NCBI RefSeq assembly: GCF_900100885.1
Contig: NZ_LT629692.1
Location: 1,488,001-1,552,000, forward strand
Direction: 5' to 3'
DNA from: Microbacterium pygmaeum
GTDB lineage: Bacteria; Actinomycetota; Actinomycetes; Actinomycetales; Microbacteriaceae
DNA length: 64,000 bases
Of the stretch, positions 24,610 through 33,108 are shown one piece after another. Positions within the stretch are counted from its first letter, which is position 1, and every line of letters starts with the position of its first letter. The position numbers were made by a program, and so were the translations under genes. The notes under the pieces were generated by a model. It did no database searches. It was given only the letters and a program-made list of their open reading frames with translations, and was not told the DNA's origin.

Positions 24610-24879
24610 TCAGACCGTCTGACCGACGCTCCAGAAGAAGTTGATCAGGGTGACGGCGGCGCCGCAGATGATCGCCGCAGCGCAGGACACCAGCACGCCG
24701 AGCTTGCCTCGTGAAGCGAGGTGGGGGTTCGACGAGTTCGCACCCATGCCCCAGACGATCGCCGAGATGATCAGCGCGAGCACGCTCAGAATGAGTCCGA
24801 TCGTCATGACGGCTCCGACGATGACGTTCAGCTGCGGGATGCCCGGCAGGCCGGTGGTGTTCGGGTCGATGTCGATCAC
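24610..24879 (-). CDS. small two-span membrane protein (VirB2-like/DUF6112-like), copy 1
   Basis: An 89-residue protein starting at a GTG (24879). It has two hydrophobic segments (about 19-46 and 60-86) separated by a short polar loop with NSSNPHLASRGKLG. The size and layout resemble VirB2-type pilins or DUF6112 proteins of conjugative elements. It is paralogous in layout to the next gene upstream (24949-25221): both have the TWG/VWG, loop, RxGxxV pattern. It probably forms pilus or channel subunits; no signal peptidase site is obvious. Confidence 0.72.
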   Translation of the reverse strand: MIDIDPNTTGLPGIPQLNVIVGAVMTIGLILSVLALIISAIVWGMGANSSNPHLASRGKLGVLVSCAAAIICGAAVTLINFFWSVGQTV

Positions 24880-24948
24880 GGAGTCTCCCTGCCTAGCGAA
24901 CGATGTCGAAAGAGAGGAGTGCCACGGTTCCCTGAGCTCGTGAGCCCC

Positions 24949-25221
24949 TCAGAGCCCCGCGCCGAGACCCAGGAGGAAATTCACCAAGGCGACGCACGCC
25001 CCAGCAAGCCCGGCCGTGCCGCAGCAGAGCCACACGCCGAGTCGGGCCTTGGCGGCTGTCTGGTAGTGACCGTTCGTCGCCGCCAATCCCCACGTGACCG
25101 CGGACACGACGAGCAATAACACCGATGTGATGAGCACGAACATCAGCAATGCGCCGATGATGTCGCTCAATCGGCCCGCGCCTCCAACGGCACCGAAATT
25201 CGGAAAGACGTCCGTGATCAT
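24949..25221 (-). CDS. small two-span membrane protein (VirB2-like/DUF6112-like), copy 2
   Basis: A 90-residue protein (MITDVFPNFGAVGG) with two hydrophobic spans (about 22-47 and 61-87) around a polar loop (AATNGHYQTAAKARLG). The layout is the same as that of the neighbouring 89-residue protein, so the two are probably a duplicated pilin-like pair. The ATG at 25221 overlaps the stop of the M23 peptidase gene by 4 bases, which decides the start over a longer frame. Confidence 0.72.
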   Translation of the reverse strand: MITDVFPNFGAVGGAGRLSDIIGALLMFVLITSVLLLVVSAVTWGLAATNGHYQTAAKARLGVWLCCGTAGLAGACVALVNFLLGLGAGL

Positions 25222-26381
25222 GCTGTCGCTGCAATGCACCCTGCGGGCACGACGGACCCGTCCTGAAGACCAGCTGCGCTGTGCTCTGCGAGCCACTCGA
25301 CGGCGTTGACCGGTGCGCTCTCGGGACTGCCCGGATGGATCTCGAGATGCAGGTGCGTGCCGGTCGAACGGCCCGAGGAGCCGACGTCGCCGATGTGCTG
25401 GCCTGCGGCGACGGTGCTGCCGGTGACCACGTGGACACCGGCATCCCACATGTGTGCGTAGTACGAGGCGACGCGCTCGCCGCCGACGGTGTGTTCGATG
25501 ATGATGAGGTTGCCGAAGCCGCCGCGGTGGCCGGCGAACGTAACGGTCCCGTCGGCGATGGCGAGGATCGGTGTGCCGCCGGAGGCCGCGAAGTCACTGC
25601 CCTCATGGAAGGTCTGCTCGCCGGTGAATGGATCGGTGCGCCATCCGTAGCTCGAGGTGTCGACATACGTGCCGGAGGGCAACGGGAACACGATGCGTGT
25701 CGTCTCCGGAACTCGAGGACCCTCGTTTGCAGGTGAGTTCGTGGCGCGCGCAGTGAGCGCGGCAAGTATCGCCTCGGCCACGGGCTGATAGTTCTGGTAG
25801 CGGTCGGGGTAGGCGCTGACCTCGACAGACTGCGCGGCGACGCCGGGGTCGAGCGATTGCCAGCCGGCGATGTCGAGCAGCCCACGGGGCGAGCCGCTGT
25901 TGGGGCCGGTCGGGCCACCGTAGAACGCTCGCGCCTGGTACGTCGAGTCCATCAGCTGAGCGACGGTGCCCCATCCAGAGACGGGCCGCATCTGAAACAG
26001 TCCCAGCGAGTCGTGGTCGGAGCCTTCGCCATCGTTGGGGTAAATAGCTGATTCCGGATATGCCGCCGAGTTCGCCAGCATCCGTAGGGTCGACTCGGTC
26101 AGCGCCGCCATGAGGGCGACTAGCGCACCTGGTCGCCCGACGCCGGCGGTCTGCGAGCCAACAGTGATGATGGTTGCCGCGTGCGTCAGTTGCTGACGGT
26201 TGAGGGTGATCGCAGATCCGTCACGCGTTCGCGCCGCCAGCGAATCGGGAATCGGCCCCACCGCAAGACTGCTCATCGAGCACGCCGTGACAGCCGGCGT
26301 GAGAAGCACCACGACGGTGACGAGCCCGAGCGACGGGAGGGTGAGCACAAGCACAAGCAGGATGCCGAGCAGCTTCGCCAT
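25218..26381 (-). CDS. bifunctional lysozyme-like / M23 peptidase cell-wall hydrolase of the T4SS
   Basis: 387 residues. An N-terminal signal anchor (about 5-33) is followed by a lysozyme-like domain (LVALMAALTESTLRMLANS, SDHDSLGLFQMRPVSGWG, about 85-150). The C-terminal M23 metallopeptidase domain carries HEGSDFAA (about 265-272) and the HLHLEIH zinc motif (about 344-350). It would open the peptidoglycan for the conjugation channel, the role of VirB1 in other systems. It is placed between the VirB8-like gene and the small membrane genes. Confidence 0.9.
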   Translation of the reverse strand: MAKLLGILLVLVLTLPSLGLVTVVVLLTPAVTACSMSSLAVGPIPDSLAARTRDGSAITLNRQQLTHAATIITVGSQTAGVGRPGALVALMAALTESTLRMLANSAAYPESAIYPNDGEGSDHDSLGLFQMRPVSGWGTVAQLMDSTYQARAFYGGPTGPNSGSPRGLLDIAGWQSLDPGVAAQSVEVSAYPDRYQNYQPVAEAILAALTARATNSPANEGPRVPETTRIVFPLPSGTYVDTSSYGWRTDPFTGEQTFHEGSDFAASGGTPILAIADGTVTFAGHRGGFGNLIIIEHTVGGERVASYYAHMWDAGVHVVTGSTVAAGQHIGDVGSSGRSTGTHLHLEIHPGSPESAPVNAVEWLAEHSAAGLQDGSVVPAGCIAATA

Positions 26382-26385
26382 CGTG

Positions 26386-27039
26386 TCACTCGAGCGGCTT
26401 GTTCAAGAGAGAGATTCGCAGCAGTCGACAGCTCTCATCGTGCGGGCATGCGAGGAAGACCGTGAACGCCACTTCAGCCGAGGTTGAGGTGGTCTGATCG
26501 CCCCAGACGCCGACCCGATGCCGGACTCCGCTAACCGTGTACGCGATCGCGCCCGGCGGAAGCTGGCCGGGCGCGGCTTGCGCGACTGCGATCGCCCACG
26601 TCTCTGGAACGCGAACGCTCTCGATCGAGAGCCATTGTTGAGTCCCGTAGGTTTCGAGTTGCCGCCACTGCTCGGCGCTTGGCAGGTAGCCGCGGATGTC
26701 TGCAGCAAGTCCGGCGGCCTCGTCGGGATCGCCGATATCGATCAGTACGAGTGCCCACTCGGACGGGCCGGCTGATCCGCGTGTGTCCCAGTCGAAAAGG
26801 GCGGCTGCAACCCTTCTCGCAAATGACTCGGGGTTCAGTGCAGTTGCAAGTGGATGTGGAACGTCGATGCGATCTGCCTTTGGCACATCGATTGCGGCGC
26901 TCGTCGAGGTCGACGTCGCCGGAGCCGGCACGTTGCCTCGAAGCAGACCGAACACGCCTATCGCGATCAGCAGGGCCAGGGTTGCTGCGCCTCCAATCAC
27001 GGACGCGATCACGGTGCGGCGGCGGTGTGGGTCGTCCAT
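26386..27039 (-). CDS. VirB8/TcpC-like conjugation protein
   Basis: A 217-residue protein. A short basic cytoplasmic N-terminus is followed by one membrane span (about 10-32) and a Thr/Ser-rich linker, then an extracytoplasmic domain of about 170 residues (ALNPESFARRVAAALFDWDTRG, RLLRISLLNKPLE at the end). A bitopic protein with an NTF2-sized outer domain between ParB and the lysozyme-like gene is most likely the VirB8/TcpC scaffold; the fold cannot be proven from sequence alone. The ATG at 27039 is chosen to begin just before the membrane anchor. Confidence 0.65.
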   Translation of the reverse strand: MDDPHRRRTVIASVIGGAATLALLIAIGVFGLLRGNVPAPATSTSTSAAIDVPKADRIDVPHPLATALNPESFARRVAAALFDWDTRGSAGPSEWALVLIDIGDPDEAAGLAADIRGYLPSAEQWRQLETYGTQQWLSIESVRVPETWAIAVAQAAPGQLPPGAIAYTVSGVRHRVGVWGDQTTSTSAEVAFTVFLACPHDESCRLLRISLLNKPLE

Positions 27040-27107
27040 GGAGGTTCCCGTCGAGTCGGACTTGCAAGGTCGAGGGAAGGTGCGCGTCGGTGCCCCGGCG
27101 AGGATCG

Positions 27108-28154
27108 TCAGCTCGCGCGCTGGGACCTCTCCGGCCGCTCGCTCCGTAACTGTCGGATTCGATCGGCGAACGCGAGGCTGCCCTCGAGCGTTGCCGTGAA
27201 GCGCTGCCACTCGTCGGACGTGAGGCCGGCAGCAATGACGGTTGGGTCAAAACGTTCCCACCATGCGGTCAGGTCGTCCCACGTGAAGTTGAAACGCTTG
27301 AGTTCAGCGGTGTCGAGCCGATTCAGTGCAGTCTCGCCGGCTATCGGTTCTTTCGACCGAGCGAGCGCCTTGGCCGCGAATTGCTTCGGGTTCTCCCCCC
27401 ATGACGCCTCGGCGCCCGCGCGGATTCTGTTCGCGGCTTGGCGCGCAGCCGTGCGCTGATCGGCGCTCTCCCCGTCAGCCACCGCATCGAGGTGCGACAG
27501 GATGTGGTTCTCGCTGACTCGGCGAAACGCGGGCAAGACGGGAGCTCCGTTCTCTACTGCGTCGAGCTCTGCCTGTGCGTGACGGCGAACTTCAGCCGGG
27601 AGGGAAACATCCGCTGCGATGTCCTGCAGCCGTCCGATGCGCTCGAGGGTAGTGAACGAGCGGCGACCGCTCACCAGGAGGGCGGCCTGCGTGCGAGCAT
27701 CTCCGTCGTTCCTTCGCTGCGGTGCCGTTGTTGTAACGGCACCGGGCGCCCCGTCGATATCGGTCGTGCCGAAGCGGGACGCGACCTGCCGGCGCGCAGC
27801 ATCCTCTGCAAGCAACGCCTTGCATTCTCGATACAGCGACGCCGCTTCGGCGGGGGAGAGCGGCTTGTGCTGAGCGTTCTCGTCTTGCTCAGCGAGCACC
27901 TGCGTAAGACGGTCCGAGATACCCGCTCGCACCCAGACGCTGATCTTTCGGACGCCCAATTGTCGCAACGCCGCGAGTCTGCGTGCGCCGCACACGAGCA
28001 CGCCCTCTGGTGTGACCGTAATGGGCTGCAGCAATCCCTGACGCTCGATCGACTCTGCCAAAGCGTCGACGTCGCCAAGGTCGACGCGATGCCTCGATCC
28101 GACGCGGATGGAATCGACGGATCGCTCGAGTTCGATGTGACCTTGCTGCTTCAT
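27108..28154 (-). CDS. parB: ParB/Spo0J-family protein
   Basis: 348 residues. The N-terminal ParB nuclease-like domain contains DVDALAESIERQGLLQPITV and VLVCGARRLAALRQLG (about 28-67), with the ENAQHKPLSPAEAASLYRE segment following. The ATG at 28154 overlaps the previous stop by 4 bases. The family binds centromere-like sites or acts as a CTP-dependent clamp or regulator. No ParA is encoded nearby, so a regulatory or replication/maintenance role within the element is as likely as partition. Confidence 0.85.
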   Translation of the reverse strand: MKQQGHIELERSVDSIRVGSRHRVDLGDVDALAESIERQGLLQPITVTPEGVLVCGARRLAALRQLGVRKISVWVRAGISDRLTQVLAEQDENAQHKPLSPAEAASLYRECKALLAEDAARRQVASRFGTTDIDGAPGAVTTTAPQRRNDGDARTQAALLVSGRRSFTTLERIGRLQDIAADVSLPAEVRRHAQAELDAVENGAPVLPAFRRVSENHILSHLDAVADGESADQRTAARQAANRIRAGAEASWGENPKQFAAKALARSKEPIAGETALNRLDTAELKRFNFTWDDLTAWWERFDPTVIAAGLTSDEWQRFTATLEGSLAFADRIRQLRSERPERSQRAS

Positions 28155-28972
28155 GGTCGTCGGCACGGCACATTATCGAGGAGTCCGGCGAGTACACGAT
28201 CATCGTGGAGCAATGACTCGAGCGACTCGCCGACGAGGAGACGCAGGAGGATGCCGCGGCCCGCTGCTGTAGAAGCCTGTGCCGGATCGGGGCAGCCGAG
28301 CAGAGCACGCAGCATTGCGCGCCACGCTGTCTGCGGAACATCAAGGAGCGCGCAGGCGGTGTGATCGCGACGCAGCAGCTCGAAAGCTGCGGGCCTTGAG
28401 CTGGCGTCGGCCAGCCGAGCGCAGACGTACTCGACTCCGCCGCGAGCGGTGTCTGCCGGCCAGCCGACCAGCGCGAAGAGCGCGATGGCGTCTTCCATCG
28501 CGGACTCGACTGCCGCGGTCTCCGCCGAAGCACCTGCATCCGGAGCCTCAACGCGAAACGCGGGGTGGTAGTCGACGAGCGCGTTCTCCCGGTCGCTGAA
28601 TCGCTCGGCATCGTGGAAGACGGAGTATCGCGGCCGGCGCGCCTGATGGACCGAGCACAAGAGACCCCGCGCGCGCTCTTCGGCGATGCAGGTGATCTGC
28701 ACGGCGCGGGTGACGATCGCCCACGGATCGTCTGCCCGGCGTGCAGACGCAGTGCGCATCGCTTCGAACGCGAATGCCGCAGCTTCCCACGGGTCAAGCC
28801 CATGTTTTCGGGCGAGCGCAGCGTATCGCCGGGCCGCGTAGACCATCAGGCTGGCGACTTCACCGTCCAACCGCCACGCATGTGGCTCAGCGTCGCCGAT
28901 GCGATCGAGGACAGCCCGAAGACCCTCAGAGTGTTGGAATGTGCGGACACTCGCCCGCTCGGTTTCTGGCAT
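28151..28972 (-). CDS. hypothetical protein with sigma-70 region-2-like segment
   Basis: A 273-residue soluble protein. The start at 28972 is decided by a near-perfect AGGAGGT six bases upstream. A central stretch (ARRYAALARKHGLDPWEAAA then DPWAIVTRAVQITCIAEERA) recalls sigma-factor region 2, and LLCSVHQARRPRYSVFHDAERFSDRE follows. The C-terminal region (GVEYVCARLADASSRPAAFELL, WRAMLRALLGCPD) is helical. I recall comparable proteins beside ParB in actinobacterial elements, with no assigned role. It may be a transcription factor of the transfer operon. It is translationally coupled to parB. Confidence 0.6.
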   Translation of the reverse strand: MPETERASVRTFQHSEGLRAVLDRIGDAEPHAWRLDGEVASLMVYAARRYAALARKHGLDPWEAAAFAFEAMRTASARRADDPWAIVTRAVQITCIAEERARGLLCSVHQARRPRYSVFHDAERFSDRENALVDYHPAFRVEAPDAGASAETAAVESAMEDAIALFALVGWPADTARGGVEYVCARLADASSRPAAFELLRRDHTACALLDVPQTAWRAMLRALLGCPDPAQASTAAGRGILLRLLVGESLESLLHDDRVLAGLLDNVPCRRP

Positions 28973-29053
28973 CAAAGTACCTCCTGCGGGATAGGTGCGC
29001 AGGTGGTCCATCCCGCCTGAGTCGGCATTCGGCTGCGGAATTCCGGACATGGC

Positions 29054-29434
29054 TCATCGACTCCGCGCGAGGCGGTCGGTTGCGGGTGCGGTTCGACTTC
29101 GACCGAATGCGTCCAGTGGTGGCAGCGACGAACGGCGGTTCTGAACAGCGCGCTGGGTTGTCTCGGCCGGGTGTCGCAGTCGTCGGGCCAACTCTGCTTC
29201 GAAGTCGATTCCTCGCCCGGCGATGTGACCGGTTCCCGAATTGATGAGATCCGAGATGCGGACCCACTGAACTCGATGCTCGGGTGTCATCTCTGTGCGG
29301 GGTCGGTGACCGGCGTCACGATCGAGAACAACGCGATGCGCGTGATCGTTCGTCAAAGATTCACGATCACTCGTAGCGTCAGGTGGCGAGAAACGATCGA
29401 AGTCGTCGCTTTCGCTTGTTGATGCCTCGCTCAT
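29054..29434 (-). CDS. small hypothetical protein of the conjugation operon
   Basis: A 126-residue acidic-to-basic protein. The N-terminal half is rich in Asp/Ser; the centre contains VQWVRISDLINSGTGHIAGRG followed by FEAELARRLRHP, a pattern recurring in actinobacterial conjugative elements; the C-terminus is basic. No membrane segment or enzymatic motif was seen. The ATG follows GAGGAG with good spacing. It sits 3 bases after the DUF2637 gene. Confidence 0.65.
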   Translation of the reverse strand: MSEASTSESDDFDRFSPPDATSDRESLTNDHAHRVVLDRDAGHRPRTEMTPEHRVQWVRISDLINSGTGHIAGRGIDFEAELARRLRHPAETTQRAVQNRRSSLPPLDAFGRSRTAPATDRLARSR

Positions 29435-29437
29435 GGT

Positions 29438-30079
29438 CTAACTCCTCTCGGCAAGCTCGCTGTGCGGCTTGGCGGGGGAGACGTGAGCCTGTAGCCATCT
29501 CCCGACCGTTGACGGATGAACACCGAGCTGCTGGGCAATCGCGCGATTCGACCATCCCGATGCCCGCAGGTCCGCAGCGCTCTCGGGGCCGACCTTCTCG
29601 TTCGGGCTTTCGTCATCGAGGACATGGAGTTGCACCTCGGACCCGACGATTGTCACGGGTGGTGCTGATGGTGCTGCGTGACGAGTGAGCACCGACGTCA
29701 GGTGTGTGATGGCGAGCAGCACGAGTGGTGGCACTGCGGCAACCGATGCCGCAAGGAGGAGCGGCACATCCGACGTCGCCGTGACCACGGCGTGCAGGGC
29801 ATTGCCTGCAACGGATATCAGCGCACCCGCAAACAGGAGCATCCACGGGTACCACGCCGCCCGGGTTCCGGCGAGAACGACCACGGCGACTGTTGCGACC
29901 ACGATGATGCCGTCGACGATCAGCGGCCATGCCCACGCCTGATCAACGCTCAACCCTGATCGCCGAGCGAGGTCCGCCAGCGAGGTAAAAGACAACCAGA
30001 ATGCTCCGGCCGCGATGAACACGGTGCCAGCAACTGCCGTCAGCATCGCAAGACGGATACCGCGGCTCGCGCGGTTCAT
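29438..30079 (-). CDS. DUF2637 membrane protein with C-terminal helix-turn-helix (SpdA-like)
   Basis: A 213-residue protein. Four hydrophobic spans lie in residues 9-130 (MLTAVAGTVFIAAGAFWLSF, PLIVDGIIVVATVAVVVLAG, WMLLFAGALISVAGNALHAVV and LLLAASVAAVPPLVLLAIT), matching DUF2637/SpdA proteins of actinobacterial plasmids and elements. A C-terminal helix-turn-helix (ADLRASGWSNRAIAQQLGVH, about 167-195) is typical of these. The role is probably plasmid spread or regulation. It overlaps the primase 3' end by 4 bases. Confidence 0.82.
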   Translation of the reverse strand: MNRASRGIRLAMLTAVAGTVFIAAGAFWLSFTSLADLARRSGLSVDQAWAWPLIVDGIIVVATVAVVVLAGTRAAWYPWMLLFAGALISVAGNALHAVVTATSDVPLLLAASVAAVPPLVLLAITHLTSVLTRHAAPSAPPVTIVGSEVQLHVLDDESPNEKVGPESAADLRASGWSNRAIAQQLGVHPSTVGRWLQAHVSPAKPHSELAERS

Positions 30080-30484
30080 CGGAAACTCCGTACCGAACTC
30101 GACATCGAAGATCCCAACGGCGCGCTGCTGGGGATGCCCGCCGCTGAGGCGCGCTGGCCGGACTGCGTGTGGCGGTGCGCGGAGCGCACCGTTCGCTCGA
30201 TCTCATCCGCATCCAGACCAATGCGCATCGCGGCCGGACCGAGGACGTCGACGATTGCTTCCTCGACGATCCCTGCCTCGCTCATCCGGCATGCGGCCCA
30301 GAACAATCCGTGATTGCGTTCGCCTTCGCGCAGCCGAGAGACCCACCGTGACAGTACTTCCCCGTTCACTGCGGCGCCGGCCCGCGGCGATGTGTCCCGC
30401 TCCGGTCGCGGCTCAAGAAACGTGCGGAGGTTGTCGGCATCGATTGCGTGGCTCGGTGCCGACGAGATTGAGAAGGGCCTGTAC

Positions 30485-30533
30485 TGTCGACGACGTTTGA
30501 AAACTGGTCAGTTTCGGCGGTGAAAAGTGAACA
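30485..30533. repeat. left terminal inverted repeat of the IS21-family element
   Basis: The sequence starts TGTCGACGACG and contains AACTGGTCAGTTTCG and, near its inner end, GAAAAGTGAACA. It pairs with 32573-32622 on the other strand over about 50 bases with scattered mismatches, mostly every third base, and one single-base gap. Confidence 0.9.
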
Positions 30534-30548
30534 CTCGACGATTGGAGA

Positions 30549-31763
30549 GTGATCACTTTGGAGGACTGGGCGTTGATCCGGCGGTTGGCTGCGGAGGGCG
30601 TGCCGAAGGCGCGTATCGCGGAGCGGTTGGGGATCTCTAGGACGACGGTGTTGAAGGCGGTCCGGTCGGATTCGCCGCCGCAGTATGAGCGGACGCCGAC
30701 GGAGTCCTCGTTCGTCGCGTTCGAGCCGCGGGTGCGGGCGTTGCTCGCGGAGACGCCGGATATGCCGGCGACGGTGCTCGCGGAGCGGGTCGGCTGGACG
30801 GGGTCGATCACCTGGTTCCGGGCGGGGGTGAAGCAGTTGCGGCCGGAGTTCCGGCCGATCGATCCGGCGGACCGGTTGAGCTGGGAGCCGGGTGACGCGG
30901 CGCAGTGTGATCTCTGGTTCCCGCCGAAGAAGATCTCGCTCGAGGATGGCACGGCCAAGCTGTTGCCGGTGCTGGTGATCACGGCGGCGCATTCGAGGTT
31001 TGTGGTCGGTCGGATGATCCCGACCCGGACGACCGAGGATCTGCTGCTGGGATCGTGGGAGTTGATCCAGCAGCTCGGGCGGGTCCCGCGCAGGTTGATC
31101 TGGGACAACGAGGGCGGTATCGGGAGAGCGCATCGCCCTGCCGCCGGTGTTGCCGCGTTCATGGGGACTCTCGCGACGAAGCTGGTGTTGCTGCCGCCGC
31201 GGGACCCGGAATCGAAAGGTGTCGTCGAGCGGCGCAACGGGTGGTTTGAGACCTCGTTCATGCCCGGCCGGTCCTTCACGTCCCCGGCGGACTTCAACAC
31301 GCAGTTCACCGACTGGCTGGCCAAAGCGAATACTCGGGTGGTGCGTACGATCCGGGCTGCGCCGACGTCTCGGTTGGACGCGGACCGGGCCGCGATGCTG
31401 CCGTTGCCGCCGATCCCGATCCATCTGGGCTGGCGCAATAGCATCCGGTTGGGCCGGGACTACTACGTCCGCCTCGACACCAACGACTACTCCGTGGACC
31501 CGACAGTGATCGGCCGGATGGTCGATGTCACGGCCGACCTGGAGCGGGTGAAGGTCCGCGCGGACGGCCGAGTCGTCGCCGACCATGCCCGGGTTTGGGC
31601 GCGTGGGACCACGGTCACCGACCCGGCCCACGTGGAGATCGCCGCGCGGCTCCGTAAACAGTTCCAGCAACCCCGCGCGGTCGCGGTCGGCGACGATCTG
31701 ATCCGGGATCTGGCCGACTACGACCGGGCGTTCGGGCTGGTCACCGGCGACGGGAACAGCTGA
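30549..31763 (+). CDS. istA: IS21-family transposase IstA
   Basis: A 404-residue DDE transposase. An N-terminal helix-turn-helix (GVPKARIAERLGISRTTVLK, about 15-35) is followed by an rve-type catalytic core: the first Asp in GDAAQCDLWFPP, the second in RLIWDNEGGIG, and the Glu in KGVVERRNGWFE. It cuts and joins IS ends together with IstB. The start is a GTG at 30549; the TGA overlaps the istB ATG (TGATG), a typical IS21 arrangement. Confidence 0.95.
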   Translation: MITLEDWALIRRLAAEGVPKARIAERLGISRTTVLKAVRSDSPPQYERTPTESSFVAFEPRVRALLAETPDMPATVLAERVGWTGSITWFRAGVKQLRPEFRPIDPADRLSWEPGDAAQCDLWFPPKKISLEDGTAKLLPVLVITAAHSRFVVGRMIPTRTTEDLLLGSWELIQQLGRVPRRLIWDNEGGIGRAHRPAAGVAAFMGTLATKLVLLPPRDPESKGVVERRNGWFETSFMPGRSFTSPADFNTQFTDWLAKANTRVVRTIRAAPTSRLDADRAAMLPLPPIPIHLGWRNSIRLGRDYYVRLDTNDYSVDPTVIGRMVDVTADLERVKVRADGRVVADHARVWARGTTVTDPAHVEIAARLRKQFQQPRAVAVGDDLIRDLADYDRAFGLVTGDGNS

Positions 31764-32560
31764 TGGCGTCGGGCAAGACCACGGACGCGGTCAAGCAGAT
31801 CACGTATCTCGCCGGCGCGCTGAAAGCACCTCGGATCACTGAAGCCGCCGGCCGGATGGCCGACCAGGCCCGGGATGCCGGCTGGTCGTTCGAGGACTAT
31901 CTCGCCGCGGTCCTGGAGCGTGAGGTTTCAGCACGGAACGCGTCCGGCGCGGAGCTGCGGATCAAAGCAGGAGGGTTCCCCGCGAGGAAGACCCTCGACG
32001 ACTTCGATTGGGATGCCCAGCCGACCGCACGGCAGCAGATCGCCGCCCTGGCATCCGGAGGGTTCCTGCTCGAAGCGCAGAACGTCGTGCTGCTCGGACC
32101 GCCCGGAACCGGGAAGACCCACCTCGCCACCGCGCTGGGGATTGTCGCCGCCAAGCACGGGCACCGGGTGTTGTTCGCGACCGCGACGGACTGGGTCACC
32201 CGCCTCACCGACGCCCACCGGCAAGGCCGGCTCCCGCAAGAGCTCGCCCGGCTCCGACGTTACGGGCTGATCATCGTCGATGAAGTCGGTTACCTGCCGT
32301 TCGAGCAAGACGCCGCGAACCTGTTCTTCCAACTCGTCTCGTCCCGCTACGAACACGCCTCGCTGATCCTCACCAGCAACCTGCCGTTCTCCGGCTGGGG
32401 CGGCGTGTTCGGGGACCAAGCCGTCGCCGCCGCGATGATCGACCGCATCGTCCACCACGCAGACGTCCTCACCCTGAAGGGCGCCAGCTACCGACTCCGC
32501 GGACGAGGCATCGACAGCCTCCCAAGCATCCGCACCACCACCGACGAAACCCCTGGCTAG
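31763..32560 (+). CDS. istB: IS21-family helper ATPase IstB
   Basis: A 265-residue AAA+ ATPase related to DnaC. The Walker A motif is GPPGTGKTHLA (about 112-122), Walker B is LIIVDEVGYLPFEQ, and a SRYEHASLILTSNLPFSGWG segment is characteristic of IstB. It assists target selection and assembly of the IstA complex. It is translationally coupled to istA. Confidence 0.95.
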   Translation: MASGKTTDAVKQITYLAGALKAPRITEAAGRMADQARDAGWSFEDYLAAVLEREVSARNASGAELRIKAGGFPARKTLDDFDWDAQPTARQQIAALASGGFLLEAQNVVLLGPPGTGKTHLATALGIVAAKHGHRVLFATATDWVTRLTDAHRQGRLPQELARLRRYGLIIVDEVGYLPFEQDAANLFFQLVSSRYEHASLILTSNLPFSGWGGVFGDQAVAAAMIDRIVHHADVLTLKGASYRLRGRGIDSLPSIRTTTDETPG

Positions 32561-32572
32561 ACTGCCCGCAAC

Positions 32573-32622
32573 TGTTCACTTTTCAAACGTCGAAACTGAC
32601 CAGTTCTCCAGCGCCGCCGACA
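32573..32622. repeat. right terminal inverted repeat of the IS21-family element
   Basis: Read on the minus strand, this begins TGTCGGCGGCG and contains the same AACTGGTCAGTTTCG core and GAAAAGTGAACA as the left end. The adjacent TGTAC at 32623-32627 repeats the left flank at 30480-30484. Confidence 0.9.
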
Positions 32623-33108
32623 TGTACGCCGCCGACCCGGTGGATATGAACGAACTGGAGGGAGGAACGACGACGTATCCGCCCTCGCCGCGAAAGTCGA
32701 TGTGCGCGCGAGCTGATTGCCAGCATCGCTGAAAGGAGGCCGTCGCCGGGAAGTAGATATGCATCCCACCCGAGGGCGTTCTTACCCGTGCGATCTCGCC
32801 TTCCAGCAGTCCTTCTTCGACCGCGCGATGGAACGCGGGGAAGCCCGTTCCATCGGCTTTCACGTCGACATCGACGACGTCGACACCCGACGCGAGTCCA
32901 GTCGGCATGCCGATGTTGGCTCGCGGCGAGCGACGCCACCACGCGATGACTTGATCGACGTCACAGGTAGCGTCGAGGAATCCTGCGCGGGTCAACGGCC
33001 GCTTTCCACCTGGCTCGCAGGGGAAGATCGGCAAACCCGAGCGCACGAAGCGCATCGCTGCTTCCCTCGTGCCGAGGCGACTGACCTGCAGAAGGACGTC
33101 GGCCACGC

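Larger units (their letters stand above)
30485..32622 (+). mobile_element. IS21-family insertion sequence (2138 bp)
   Basis: The element carries istA and istB in overlapping frames. It is bounded by imperfect inverted repeats that begin TGTCG and share a core AACTGGTCAGTTTCG. It is flanked on both sides by the 5-bp target duplication TGTAC (30480-30484 and 32623-32627). Both genes are intact, so the copy may still be active. It is inserted in the prim-pol gene, in the opposite orientation to the transfer operon, and probably reduces expression of the genes beyond it (DUF2637 to SSB), unless the IS supplies a promoter. Confidence 0.95.

Noticed and set aside
30076..30484. An additional frameshift in the primase besides the IS
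   Set aside because: On rejoining at the TGTAC duplication, the frame is continuous (894 bases), so no further lesion is needed.
30366..31670. Minus-strand open frames inside the IS21 element
   Set aside because: They are shadows of istA, which has a complete DDE motif on the plus strand.
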